Shown here: piece after piece, positions 24,101 to 34,603 of the stretch
Position numbering within the stretch: position 1 is the first letter of the stretch
Layout of the letters: every line of letters begins with the position of its first letter
NCBI RefSeq assembly: GCF_020379485.1
Contig: NC_063436.1
Location: 28,704,423-28,768,422, forward strand
Reading direction: 5' to 3'
Length of the DNA stretch: 64,000 nt
Origin: Brassica napus
Taxonomy: Eukaryota > Streptophyta > Magnoliopsida > Brassicales > Brassicaceae
The notes under the pieces: model-generated
Database searches by the model: none
The model's input: only the letters and a program-made list of their open reading frames with translations
Told to the model about the DNA's origin: nothing
Position numbers and translations under genes: made by a program

Positions 24101-24432
24101 CAGATCTTTGCATAGTTTCTCAGATTCTTGGGCTGACAATTATTTGCAATGCAGGCTTCTGATATATGGAACATGATCTCTGAAGGAGCTTATGTATATG
24201 TTTGTGGTGACGCCAAAGGCATGGCAAGAGACGTTCACAGATCTCTCCACACAATAGCTCAAGAACAGGTTCGTTTGAGACCCAAAAACATGAGTTCTCA
24301 TCACATCACAAACAGAGTGTTTATTGATTATGTCTTGTCTTTGTTTTTCAGGGATCAATGGATTCGACGAAAGCAGAGAGCTTTGTGAAGAATCTGCAAA
24401 TGAGTGGAAGGTATCTTAGAGATGTATGGTAA
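21118..24432 (+). CDS. ATR2: NADPH-cytochrome P450 reductase 2
   Basis: Diflavin enzyme of the endoplasmic reticulum that passes electrons from NADPH through FAD and FMN to P450s, serving phenylpropanoid and other pathways. I can read 16 exons: 21118-21471, 21545-21604, 21678-21754, 21836-21893, 21972-22055, 22156-22192, 22267-22336, 22419-22697, 22768-22990, 23080-23163, 23240-23391, 23481-23577, 23657-23884, 23962-24084, 24155-24268 and 24352-24432. All phases close, giving 706 residues. Visible parts: a Ser-rich N-terminal extension and a membrane anchor at about 45-67 (class II form), FMN motif [27 protein letters not shown] motif [14 protein letters not shown] motif [26 protein letters not shown] and the C-terminal DVW. 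Arabidopsis ATR2 has about 711 residues. No defects are seen. Confidence 0.97.
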
Positions 24433-26200
24433 CGAAGCTGTTGAAGTCCCACACACTCGGTGTACTTTATTATAATATATACGGCACAGAATTGCCACAT
24501 TATGATGATCATGAAGTTTGTGATCGTTAGAGGAAATTAATGAACCTCCTTTTTTCCAATTATTAATTTAGTTTCTATATTTGTTTTCATTTACTTTTGT
24601 TGATTTTATTTTTTTAACTTTTGTTATATAGCCACCAGATAAAATAATGGGAAAAAATTGCATAAGATTTGATGTGGGTATTTGTGAAACAATCATGTTA
24701 TATACAAAATTGTTTTCATTAAAAAAAAAAGAAACAATCATGTTATATACAAAAGTCTGTACACTTTGGTATGATATTTATTTATGTAGCAGCAAGATTT
24801 TGGGACATACAATCTCTATGTTCTTATATATTGCTCAATAAGCTAGTTTGAAATCAATTTGGCATAATATATATATAGCGCAGGTGGCACACCATACATG
24901 TATGAGAACTTACATGATCTGCTATTAGCATGATATATTCTTGAAAATACATGTGCCTATACTACTAACACATGCATATAGCACACTGATTTTTTTTTTC
25001 AAAAAAGGTTATTGTTGTCATCGTCAAGACATGCCACTTGAAACCTTCTAGCTGGTTCGGAAGTGCTTGTTGGTAGTTGAGATGAATGGAATGGGATGGT
25101 GTGGTAGGTGAGCTGGGAGCATGTAGTTGAAGATATAATAGCACGTGACGTGAGGTAACATTGATACGTGCGAAATTAAGTTGGTGGATGATCCACTTTC
25201 CAACAATAAAAAAACATGATGTTTCTCTTCCTCTTTCAACTACTTTTTTCTTCTCTTCTTGTTGTGTGTTTCTCTCCACCTCATAAATTAATCTTATTAT
25301 TATTATTAAGTCGGGCTACGGAAATTACTCCATCTGTTCCTAAAAATAAAAATTTTTAGATTTATTTTTTGTTCAAAAATAATAATTTTATAAAATTTTA
25401 AAGTATTTTTAGTAGTTAATGTTGAAAAGTTGTATACTTTAAAAAAAACACTAATTGAAAATATTTGAATTGTTTGAATATTATTGGTTGATATTTATTA
25501 GAAAATATATGTAAAATAAATAATAAATTCAATTGTAAATATTTATTATATTCTTAATATATATGAATACTCTAGAAAATCAATCTTCGTAAAACTATTA
25601 AAGTGTAGTAATAAAGAAGGGGTTATGAATTGCATAAACGAAAATATGCCACGTTAAGTTTATAGGAACCGATCATCGGTGTTCATTGACATGGTAGCTA
25701 GTACCACCATTTTCTTTCTTTTTGATTTTATTCACCAACATTAATGATGTTTTGATCGTCGACAATACCTCTTACTTCTCCAAACTTATCTTAGTTCCAA
25801 GAATAATCTTTTCAACCATTTTTTTATTTCTTCTTATTCTTCACAATTGATTTTATTAAAGTCTAAACATTCATTATAATGTGAGATATTATCTTTAGTA
25901 ATATACGAAATATCCATATATTTTGTGTAGTAATATACGAAATATCCATATATGTTTTACCAAAAAAAGAAAAGAAATATCCATATATTTTATTTATACC
26001 TGTATTGATTTTTCCTGAGAAAAAAAAAGGAATTTTTTTTATTTCAATATGTGAAAATCCTAGGAATAGTATGATTTGTTACCCGTTGACCAAAGTAAGT
26101 GTAGAATTTTATTTACTCGATAAAGATGATACCACAGAAATAAAAAAAATCAAGTAGACATTGGTAGGTAATCCACGTGTAAATGATTTCCCATGATCGT
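24433..26200. other. ATR2 3' flank and AT-rich DNA
   Basis: The ATR2 3' UTR lies at the start. CTCCATCTGTTCC near 25329 resembles one end of a Stowaway-type MITE, but no matching right end was found. From about 26200 the sequence becomes homologous to 43860 onward, marking the left edge of the duplicated array. Confidence 0.45.
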
Positions 26201-26809
26201 ATATTTGTATGATTGATTTCAGTACTTCACAATCACATGTTTGTCAACGTCACGACCTCGACCTGACATGGAATTTTGACTTAGAATAATTAAAGAGTTA
26301 AATGTGAATTCTTATTCAACGGACCGTAGTTTTTCTTGACCTAGTATAATTAAAAACATAATTCAACTCAAACGATTTTTCCTTTTTATATAACCTCAAC
26401 TTTCTCAAATAACAAGTAGACAGTAAAATTTACTTATACTGTAAAACTATTCTACAATACTGTATTCGTCATGGCTAAAGTAGCACGTGGTTTTTAACAC
26501 TAATCGAAATGGGTCATTTAGTTTCTCTGAATGTGGCCAGTAGATTCCTCATATGTATTTTGGGCCGCAATTTAAGGCCTGGAAACGATGGTTATAAGAA
26601 ACGACAAGCATTCTATCCTTAGCTACAGAAAATCGGCAAGGGGTTTTGGTTTCTCAAAGAACTAAACGGCTTGTGGCTTTCTTTAGTTTCAAGGTATCAA
26701 AGATTCAACAACAGCTAAAAAAGCTGAAATCTCACAAGTTGGGTTAAGATGCTCATAGAATACAACAAGACAGGGGATTCCTAAGCCCACCAGCACAGGC
26801 TAGTCTTGT
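26200..26809. repeat. Block downstream of RUXF copy 1 (paralogue of 43.86-44.47 kb)
   Basis: Shares CGTCATGGCTAA, TGTGGCCAGTA and GGGCCGCAATTT with 29.3, 44.3 and 46.4 kb. It carries the SINE-free version (CAACGGACCGTAGTTTTTC near 26317) of the site filled by a SINE at 43.95 kb. The part next to 26810 is the RUXF 3' UTR in minus orientation. Confidence 0.7.
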
Positions 26810-27126
26810 TCAGCGTCTCCCAGTTCTTCATCTTCTGACACACCTCGGACATACAAAACGTTGTTGCATCTGTTTGATCAAAACCAGTAAATTAAAACCA
26901 AGAGATCCAAAAAAGTTAACACAACTAACAGAGGTTAAAATGATGAATGTGTGTTCAGTTAACAGCCAGGTCCAGTTCTCAAGTCTCATCAACTAATGAC
27001 ACTTCAATTTTGTAAGTGGTAACTTTGAGAATGAAGTAAGACAAAAGAGGTTGTATATTACCTGATCAAGATCTCTCCGAGGTTTCCTGTCAATTGTCCA
27101 TCGATGTATTCTTCAGTGTTTCCAAG
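26810..27126 (-). pseudogene. RUXF: RUXF fragment 1 (last two exons only)
   Basis: Minus-strand exon 4 (27062-27126, [19 protein letters not shown]) and exon 5 (26810-26869, [18 protein letters not shown] to TAG) of the SmF gene, with correct splice sites between them. Exons 1-3 are missing: beyond 27126 only a little intron-3 homology remains before unrelated array DNA. The reading frame of the surviving part is intact apart from a Pro-to-Ser change in the VPEDEE tail. As it has no start or promoter it is a gene fragment. Confidence 0.9.
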
Positions 27127-28260
27127 CTGCGAAACAGTAGCTAAACTCAAATGACTAAACTGAAAAGAATGAATTATTTTTTTATCACTCAGTCAGTTTT
27201 CAGCATTAGGTTTGACACTGTAACATCAATCTTTGTTTAACATTTACATGATTTTATAAAATCACAAATACGTTGTCCCAACTTTCAGATTTACAGTGTA
27301 AAACAAAATCACAAATTTACAGTGTAAATTAATTTTCAAAATCTTGTACAAACAAGTTCTTAAAAAAAAATTGTGTACAAACTATATCACCTAGAATTGT
27401 ATCCCGAGCCTCTTGGTGAACATTAATTATTATTTTGGTCGAACTATTACATTAAGGAGTCTTCCACCATTTATGTTTTATAGACCATGGTGGAGAAAAA
27501 CGAAATGAGAAGTTTCAAAAAGAGAGCATATAAATCAATGACCAAACAGATCGGCTAGAGCAGGTTCATATGTTGTCTCATTTTCCTCCTTTTAGTGATA
27601 TTGTTACTTAATTTAAGTTTTACAGTTTACAAAAAAAATTGAAGTTTTATATTTTGCATTTGATTGAAGTTTATGTATGTGTTTGGGATTAAAATCAATT
27701 TTTAATTTTAGCCCAAAAAAAAACTTAATGTAATCAAAGGAAATTATAAAAATAAAACTTGAAACTTCTGTGATAAAAAAAAAAACTTGAAATTTCAGTG
27801 TTTGAAACGTTTACAGAATGAAAAGGACCCAGCGTGAGGTTTTTCCCAGACGGAGAGTTTTGAAACAGTGATGGGAGAAACTCGCGGCGGATCCGGTCAT
27901 TTGTTGCTATGAAACAGCTGACCATTCTTCAAAAGGAGCAAGATCCAATGCATTAACAAACCTTGCGGGTCGTGTCTTCAATCGTGCCGGTGACAATCTA
28001 CGACTATTGCAGTGGAATAGAGAGAAACTGGTGTTAACCGGAAAAATCATTGAGTGAGTTTTTTTTTTGTTTCTTGGTGTTGGAGAGTTCGAAAATTTAG
28101 GGTTTCTACTATAGATGCAACTAATAGTTAATATTTATAAATCTAAACAGAGACATTAACGTGTTGAATATAGGGTTATGAAAGTGTGAAGAAATAAACA
28201 CACAAAAGGGATGAGTTGGAATGTTTGACCAAAAAAAGGATGAGTTGGAATGAAAAAAAA
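27127..28260. other. Array spacer and unassigned DNA
   Basis: 27230-27560 is a diverged copy of the sequence at 51935-52270 and partly of 30240-30480 (AACATTAATTATTATT, GTCTTCCACCATTTATG). A GC-richer island at 27820-28080 shows no open frame that I can name. Confidence 0.5.
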
Positions 28261-28437
28261 GAGGAGAAGATTCACAAAGCACATGTTTCCATTAGGTGAG
28301 ATTTTATGAGAACAATATATTGCATATTATTAAAGCGCTCAGCCTCATCCTACAGCGGTCGCTTTAATGCTATGCAATATATTGTTCTCATAAAATCTCA
28401 CCTAATGGAACACATGTGCTTTGTGAATCTTCTCCTC
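28261..28437. repeat. Near-perfect palindrome (foldback MITE or hairpin), 77-bp arms
   Basis: The left arm 28261-28337 and right arm 28360-28437 are reverse complements, with two mismatches and one indel, separated by 22 bases. Arms start GAGGAGAAGATTCACAAAGC. A single, diverged arm is found at about 41090-41148. The size and structure suit a small foldback element; as RNA it would be a long hairpin. Confidence 0.85.
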
Positions 28438-28500
28438 CTTTGTAAAAGGCAGTGACTCCACATAACTAACAGACATTGAGATTGAGTCATTTCAACAGGT

Positions 28501-28870
28501 CGCATATTGGGCTTCGGATTTGGAAACTACTCCCTTGTAGAGAAATTGGGTTTAAGGTTCTCGCTTTGCTTCGGGCGTATACACAGGAGCCTATATGCAC
28601 TCACAGCTTAATACTTATAATTACATATGGAATTCCCACCATAATTAACATCACAAAAAGTCATTATATGTTTGAACTTGATTCAATGATCTTTTGTTTA
28701 AGCATCTAATGATCGGTTGTGATATTAATTATGGTGGGAATTCCATATGTAATTGCACCATCGCCAAGTATTAAGCTGTGAGTGCATATAGGTATACGAC
28801 TGAAGCAAAACGAGAACCTTGAGCCGAGTTCCTCTACAAGGGAGTAGTTTTCAAGCCTGAGGCCTAATAT
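28501..28870. pseudogene. Inverted duplication of an aspartic-protease gene fragment
   Basis: The arms 28501-28665 (plus) and 28706-28870 (minus) are imperfect reverse complements, about 40 bases apart. Both encode versions of the same peptide; the minus arm reads LENYSLVEELGSRFSFCF, then HSLILGDGA and YGIPTIINITTDH. This matches the middle part of plant nepenthesin-like (A1) aspartic proteases, where NYSLV and LGSRFSYCF precede a LILGDGA segment. Neither arm has catalytic residues or a complete gene. Transcription across it would give a hairpin RNA. Confidence 0.75.
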
Positions 28871-28889
28871 GCATGTTCCTATATAGCTG

Positions 28890-29633
28890 TGACCCACATT
28901 CTCTCACAACTTAAAGAGAGATACACGAAATTTATTTGGATTTAGATAAATAAAATGATTTAGGATGTGGTTTAAGAAAATGCTACATGCACTTTTATAC
29001 CAGAATTGAGATAAATGAAAGCTTCGTGAAGTAGAAGAAAGTGAAAGAAAAGCATGTGTCACCAATAAACGATGGAATAGGTGTGGTTGTAAGTAGAAGT
29101 TAATTAATACGTTGGTTCTGCATATGTATTCGGAAATAAATAATTGATGCATTTTAAAGGAAAAGATTGCATTTCATTCAACCATGGGACATTCAGCCAA
29201 GACTATTATTTCAGTACAGTAAAGTTTGCCTTACAATTCAATTATAGGACTTCGTATATCATGACAATTTCAAATAATAACTCCAGACTATTATTTCGTC
29301 ATGACTAAGACAGCACGTGGGTTTTATTAACTAATCGAAATGGATCATTAGTTTCTTGGAATGTGGCCAGTATATTACTCATATCTATTTTGGGTCGCAA
29401 TTTGAGGCCAGGAAACGATAGTTAAAAACGACACGCAGTACATCCCAGTTACAGAAAACCAGCAAGGCGTTTGGTTTGTCACACATCTAAACGGCTTGTG
29501 GCTTTCTTTAGTTTCAAGGTATCAAAAGATTCAACAACAGCCAAAAAGCTGAAATCTCACAAGTTGGGTTAAGATGCTCATAGAATACAACAAGACTGGC
29601 GATTTCTAAATGCACGGCACAGGCTAGTCTTGC
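28890..29633. repeat. Unit spacer, paralogue of 45.9-46.67 kb
   Basis: ATGATTTAGGATG, TGCTACATGCACTT, AAATGAAAGCTTCGTGAAG and CGATGGAATAGGTG appear here, at 45.9-46.1 kb and, more diverged, at 31.6-31.8 and 53.4-53.7 kb. The right part matches the RUXF 3' flank. No gene is seen. Confidence 0.75.
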
Positions 29634-30003
29634 TCAGCGTCTCCGAGTTCTTCATCTTCTGGCACACCTCGGAGTCTCGGACATACAAAATGTTGTTGCA
29701 TCTTTTTGAACAAAGCCAATTAAAACCAAGAGATCCAAAAATTTAACACAACTAAAAGAGGTTAAGATGATGATTAATGAATGTGTGTTCAGTTAAAAGC
29801 CAAGTCAAATTCTTAAGTCTGATAAACTAATGACATTTCAACTTTATTGGAAACATAAAACATGTTCACTTATACCGGAGACAATAACGAAGTAAGTGGT
29901 AACATTGAGAGTGCAGTACGACAAATGAGGTTATAGACTACCTGATCAAGATCTCTCCGAGGTTTCGTGTCAATTGTTCATCGATGTATTCTTCAGTGTT
30001 TCT
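29634..30003 (-). pseudogene. RUXF: RUXF fragment 2, frameshifted
   Basis: Remains of exon 5 (29634-29702) and exon 4 (29942-30003) of the SmF gene. Exon 5 has an 8-base insertion made by repeating TCTCGGA, which breaks the frame. Exon 4 has Gly-to-Arg-type changes (TTTCGTGTC) and its 5' border has lost the splice acceptor (TTTCTAATGAGGG instead of CCAAGCTG). Exons 1-3 are absent. It shares these exon-4 changes with fragment 4 at 46.7 kb, so the two were copied from one already decayed version. Confidence 0.85.
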
Positions 30004-30239
30004 AATGAGGGAATTTTCTCTCCATTGAGAGCATCCACGTCATCACATATCTCTTCATCAGGGCCGGCCTTGGACCAAAGTCCATGAAGCAGGGGCTTTA
30101 GACGCCAAAACTGTATATATTATAGGGGGCGCAAAATTTACCAATTTACCATTATAGCTTAATGGTTTGCATCCACCTCAGAAATGTTTATAGTTCATGA
30201 GTTCGACTAACTGTTTGCCCCCTTTTACTACTTTTTCTT

Positions 30240-32350
30240 TTTTATTCTTTTCCTTTTAGAGTTTACGATCATGTAGAAACAAGTTCTAGAAAAACTTGTA
30301 CAAGCTATATTATCTAGAATCCAATCCCGAGCCTCTAAGTGAACATTAATTATTATTATGGTCAAAATATTAGTAGATAATGTAGATTACGGAGTTTTCC
30401 ACCATTTATGACGTTTCAAAAAGTTTCAAAAAGAGAGCATACAAATCAATGACCAAACAGAGTGGCTGGGGTAGGTTCATATGCTGTATCCTTTTCCTCC
30501 TTTGAATGACATTGTTTCTAAACTTGAAGCTTTAAGGAAGTAAAATCACTGCTGCACTCTTAGTACTACTCTTTAATCGTTCTTCAAAATATATGAACGT
30601 AATCAAAGGCAATTTTTATAATAAAACTTGAAATTTCAATGGTGAATAACGTACGGTTACAAGATGAAAATGGTCAGACCGTAATTGAAAAGTTCTTAGC
30701 CCATTTTAAAACCCTAGCTTGAAATAATAAAGATCTCCGAGATGATGCGAGCCACAACTGTAACGAGCATAAAGGAAAAAACAATCATTTTGATTTAAGT
30801 GTTGAGTAGCTGCCGCTAGGCTTAGATTGGACTTGGCCATATGTTTCAAAATCAAGGGGAGATGCAATGAAGTCAATGGCAATGAAGGTATCGACGAAGA
30901 CGTCAGCTTCGGTGATGAGAACGCTGTCCACAGCAAAACAAGATTCAGAATTGTTGGTTACCAGGATTGAGTAGTTGGTGAGAAGAGTTGGTAGTCGAGA
31001 CTGAGTTGCTTTGGAGAGAAGATCCGCAAACTCAAGTCCCTCCTAGACAACATGGTATGCAGCCAACTTCTGATTGTCTTCTCCACCACAAATTAATCAG
31101 AGGAAACTTAAAAGACCATAACCCCTAAGGAAATAAGAACCTATCTGCGGGAAGACACGAGGCAGTGGACATGTCGAGAAAGCTTGGTATAGCCAAAATG
31201 CTCATAAAAGACAACAAGACTGACGATCTAGTTTTTGGCAAAAAGTGAAATTATGTAACTTTCATAAGTTACATTTCATTTTCTTCCACGAATTTCATAT
31301 TCTAAATCTATTTCAATTCCAAATTATTGTTTAAGAGTAACTGATAGCCCACATATGCTTGGACATAGTCACATTATTCACCAAAAATTGAAGGTACATC
31401 TATTGTACAAATATATCTTCAAGAATTTATCATTTCATTAACTAATTTGTAGAATAAACCTTTAGAGATAACAAGGAAAGCATTGGGTCCATGTCAAAGT
31501 GATTTAATAGCTGAATCAAAATATATTTCAAAGTAGTTTTCCCTATTAACATGCTTAAGAGAAAGATATACAGAGCTTTTTATTTGTGTAGCCTTTACTA
31601 ATAGATAGATAGATACATAGGTGAATGAAACTGAATTGGTTTTTCATTTGGATTGAGATATACGAAATGATTTCGGATGTGGTTTTAGATATGCAACACT
31701 TTTATACCAGAATGGAGTTGTATTTTAACGATAAATGAAAGCTTGGTGAAGTTGAAGAAAGTGAACAAGAGAAGCATGTGTTACCAATGCATCAATATTA
31801 TTTCAATGGTCAACGAGAAATAATCGATGAAATAGGTGGGTTGAAGAGATAATCAATAAGTTGGATCAATTGATTTATCACACAATTCTCTAAGACTTGA
31901 TGGCTAAAAGTTTTGCTTTTCTGTTTTTTTTTGGTCAGATCAACAAGCTCACTATTGTTTTATTTGTAAAACTTTACTTCTTCACTTTAATGAAATTTAG
32001 AGTCTTAGCAACAAAAAAAAAGGTTTAAGGGTTAGATTGAAGAAAATTATATGGGTATGTATTTGGAAAGATATAATTGATGCATTTTAAAGGGAAAACT
32101 GCATTTTAATAAATAAACGGGTTAGTTTTAAAAAGGTTATGTTTTATAGCTGTTAGAAAGTATAATACTTTGTTAGATGATTTTATTTTTATTACTTGAG
32201 AAGATAATTACGGATGATATATCGATTTCTTCTCGATTTCCAATGTTAGTCCTGTTTTCATGGTTTAGACTTTAGAGTATAGTCTGAAAATTTAAACTTT
32301 TTAAAATTATTCTTTTTATAAAATTAACAATACATAAAAGATAATATTCC
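30240..32350. repeat. 2-kb direct duplication, left copy
   Basis: This block and 52040-54250 agree almost base for base over long stretches (for example AGAATTTATCATTTCATTAA and GGTTTTTCATTTGGATTGAG). Both carry the unrecognised gene on the minus strand, the spacer, and the lead-in to a secreted-protein gene (TATAATACTTTGTTAGATGA). Visual identity is around nine in ten. Confidence 0.85.
30706..31090 (-). pseudogene. Broken copy of the unrecognised gene
   Basis: On the minus strand the copy reads LAAYHVV, a stop, then LEFADL, TNYSILVTNNSES and FIAIDFIASPLDFE. The TAG directly after HVV distinguishes it from the otherwise close copy at 52407. The product is unknown to me. It lies inside a 2-kb block that is repeated at 52.0-54.2 kb. 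Confidence 0.6.
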
Positions 32351-33523
32351 ATTCGTACTCGATGTTTTAAAGATTTGTGTTGTTTCAAAATAGAAGATGT
32401 TTTAACATCTGTGCAATTTAACTTTATTGGAAACCATTTAACTAATTATATTTCACAAATTTTCTAATAATAGATGTTTAATTCAAATAAATTATATTTT
32501 AAGGAATTTTTGTAAACATAAAATAGTTGGGGTTAATTAATAATTTTTTTAATAAGTGTAAGGTGTTATTAACATTATTTATAGAATAAAATAAAATAAT
32601 TTTGGAATATTATTTTTAGAGTAAAAAAAAGTAATATATTGGAGTAAAACCTTATTCCATTTTGATATTGCACCATTTTAGAGTAAAATATGGAATATTA
32701 CGTTGAAGATGCTTTAGCCATGACACTATCGTAGAATAGTTTTACATAATAAATGTATAATCAAATTTTCAGTCTTAGTGGTAAGGTTAAAAAATAAAAT
32801 AAAACAAAAGTAAAAATCGTTTGAGTTGAATTTATCAGATGCATAAGAGGAGTAATATGTGGAAGAGAGTCAGTGCAAGTGCAACAAATGATTGCAACTT
32901 CTGCCACATGATCAGGTAAAAACATCATGACCTTTCATGTATGGTAACTCAGTTATTTATTAGTTGTGGTTGTCTCTAAATTTGGATGAAACTGTGTTTC
33001 TAGCTACAGTGAAACATAACACAAATCTGAATTTATTTCTACGGTAGCTTAACAGAAAAAAAAAAGCATTACTTGAGAGTCACTCACCAGTAGGGTAATC
33101 AAGCAACAAATTTTGAAACTGTGACGCTATTAGGCAACCCAGGGCTTTTGCTTTGTCTCATAATCGGATCTTCTCTAAATTTGAAGCTTTAAGGAAGTGA
33201 AATCACTGCTTCACTCTTCACTCAGAAAATAGCAAAACTTTTTTTTCCTTTTTAGTAATTTCGTCATAATATTTGGTTATTTAAAAGTCAAAATGAAATA
33301 TAACCCAAAGAAAAATTGAATTCTACATAATATTGTAGACCATCAGGATTCAAGTTTTTCGGGAACAAGAAAACTATTCCCTTCTGTATATCTTTTTCCT
33401 TTGTCATTATCTATTTGGCCCCAATAAAAACAAATTAGTTTTTTATACAATCTTGATAAACTGAAAAGTGAAAACCCAAATTCCAAAAGAAAAAGGAATT
33501 AGGAAACCCTCGCATATCTATTG
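32351..33523. other. Upstream region of secreted-protein gene B
   Basis: AT-rich. It holds the distal promoter of gene B, split from its coding region by the LINE. Near 32705-32750 an inverted scrap of the RUXF 3' flank (GTAGAATAGTTTTACA) is visible. No other gene. Confidence 0.45.
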
Positions 33524-33530
33524 TATATAA
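33524..33530 (+). promoter_or_regulatory. TATA box of secreted-protein gene B, displaced by a LINE
   Basis: TATATAA is followed by ACAAAAAAAACACACGAA, much like the leader of gene C (ATATAAACGC, then AAAAAAAAACACACACAC). Without the LINE the TATA box would stand about 100 bases from the ATG of gene B, as in gene C. Confidence 0.65.
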
Positions 33531-33611
33531 ACAAAAAAAACACACGAATACGATCAATTAGAGACGCAAGAAAACTAGAACAAAGAAAACTATTCAATCT
33601 CAGTGTCCAAA

Positions 33612-34589
33612 ATGGATGGAAATGCCTTTCTCTTTCGAGTTCCTTGCCCACATGCTAGGCGCAGGATACTCAAACAGTGCTTATGGCAAGTCGACGGCCA
33701 AACAATGTTTGTTGCAAAGTGGGCTCCGGGTGTCACTCCAGAGAAACCAGCTTTATCTACTGTTCCGGTCTGGCTTGACTTCCATGGAGTCCCTCTGCAA
33801 TTCTTCAACAGAGATGCTCTAAAGGAGATAGCAGGCCTTGTGGGTCATCCCCTGTACCTTCACCCGTCTACAGAGAACCTCACTAACATTGAAGTGGCTA
33901 AGGTGTATACTGTGATTGATCCGCGGACGCCGCTACCGGAGGCAGTAAATGCTCAATTCGAGTGCGGAGAAGTGGTGAGAATAGGGGTCTCGTGCCCTTG
34001 GCTCCCGTCGCTGTGCTCTCACTGTTCCAAAGTTGGGCACACCATCTCTAAATGTCCAGCTGCTCCTCCTCGTTGCTTGATTTGCAGATCTGTAAAGCAC
34101 TCCACGGATGCTTGTACCAGAACAAATTCAAACAAGGATAATGGTAAAGCTCCAATTCCCAGCCAATACCCCATCGTTGGATCTTCTGGAACGGGTTTAC
34201 AGAATCAGAAGAGATCTGTTCCAATCCTCTCAAAGGGAAAGCCTCCTGCCTCGAAACGCTGGGAGCGATCAGACAAGATGAACAAAATCGATCCCCCCCT
34301 TATAGCTCCTCCTTCCGTATTGTCATCACGTCAAATAGCCAACTTTGAGCAACATGATGTCTCAATAGGCAGGCTCTTTGTTGATCTTCGACCTGAGAAT
34401 TATGAGTCACCTATTGCCTCTTCTAAAGGTACCTCTGAAGATGATGATCCTGATCCTGACTCAGAAGGGTTATCTAACGATGAAGACAATCCAGATGATG
34501 AAGATGATCAGTTCATTCGTGTTATATCGCAAAGGTCAAAGAAGCAAGCGAAGCGTAATGCTAGGGGCAGAGGCCCTTTAAACCTCTGA
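33612..34589 (+). CDS. LINE ORF1 (DUF4283/zinc-knuckle gag-like protein), N-terminally truncated
   Basis: RNA-binding protein that packages the LINE transcript. The first ATG is at 33612; the protein begins straight in the end of DUF4283 (NAFLFRVPCPHARRRILKQ, then FVAKWAPG), then the linker domain and a CCHC zinc knuckle (CSHCSKVGHTISKC), followed by an acidic, Ser/Asp-rich tail. About 80-100 N-terminal residues usual for this class are missing. The rest is open, 325 codons, and ends 14 bases before ORF2. Confidence 0.85.
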   Translation: MDGNAFLFRVPCPHARRRILKQCLWQVDGQTMFVAKWAPGVTPEKPALSTVPVWLDFHGVPLQFFNRDALKEIAGLVGHPLYLHPSTENLTNIEVAKVYTVIDPRTPLPEAVNAQFECGEVVRIGVSCPWLPSLCSHCSKVGHTISKCPAAPPRCLICRSVKHSTDACTRTNSNKDNGKAPIPSQYPIVGSSGTGLQNQKRSVPILSKGKPPASKRWERSDKMNKIDPPLIAPPSVLSSRQIANFEQHDVSIGRLFVDLRPENYESPIASSKGTSEDDDPDPDSEGLSNDEDNPDDEDDQFIRVISQRSKKQAKRNARGRGPLNL

Positions 34590-34603
34590 TTTTTAACCCC
34601 TTT

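Noticed and set aside
24965..25279. 104-codon minus-strand frame downstream of ATR2
   Set aside because: Low-complexity, no motif, no splice or promoter signals.
25320..25620. Stowaway-type MITE
   Set aside because: Only the left end looks right (CTCCATCTGTTCC); no inverted right end or TA duplication was found.
28476..28897. Two short frames of 77 and 63 codons as separate genes
   Set aside because: They are the two arms of one inverted protease fragment, not independent genes.
33560..33612. Target duplication for the LINE
   Set aside because: No exact repeat of the bases after the A-tract was found; the best candidate is too imperfect to state.
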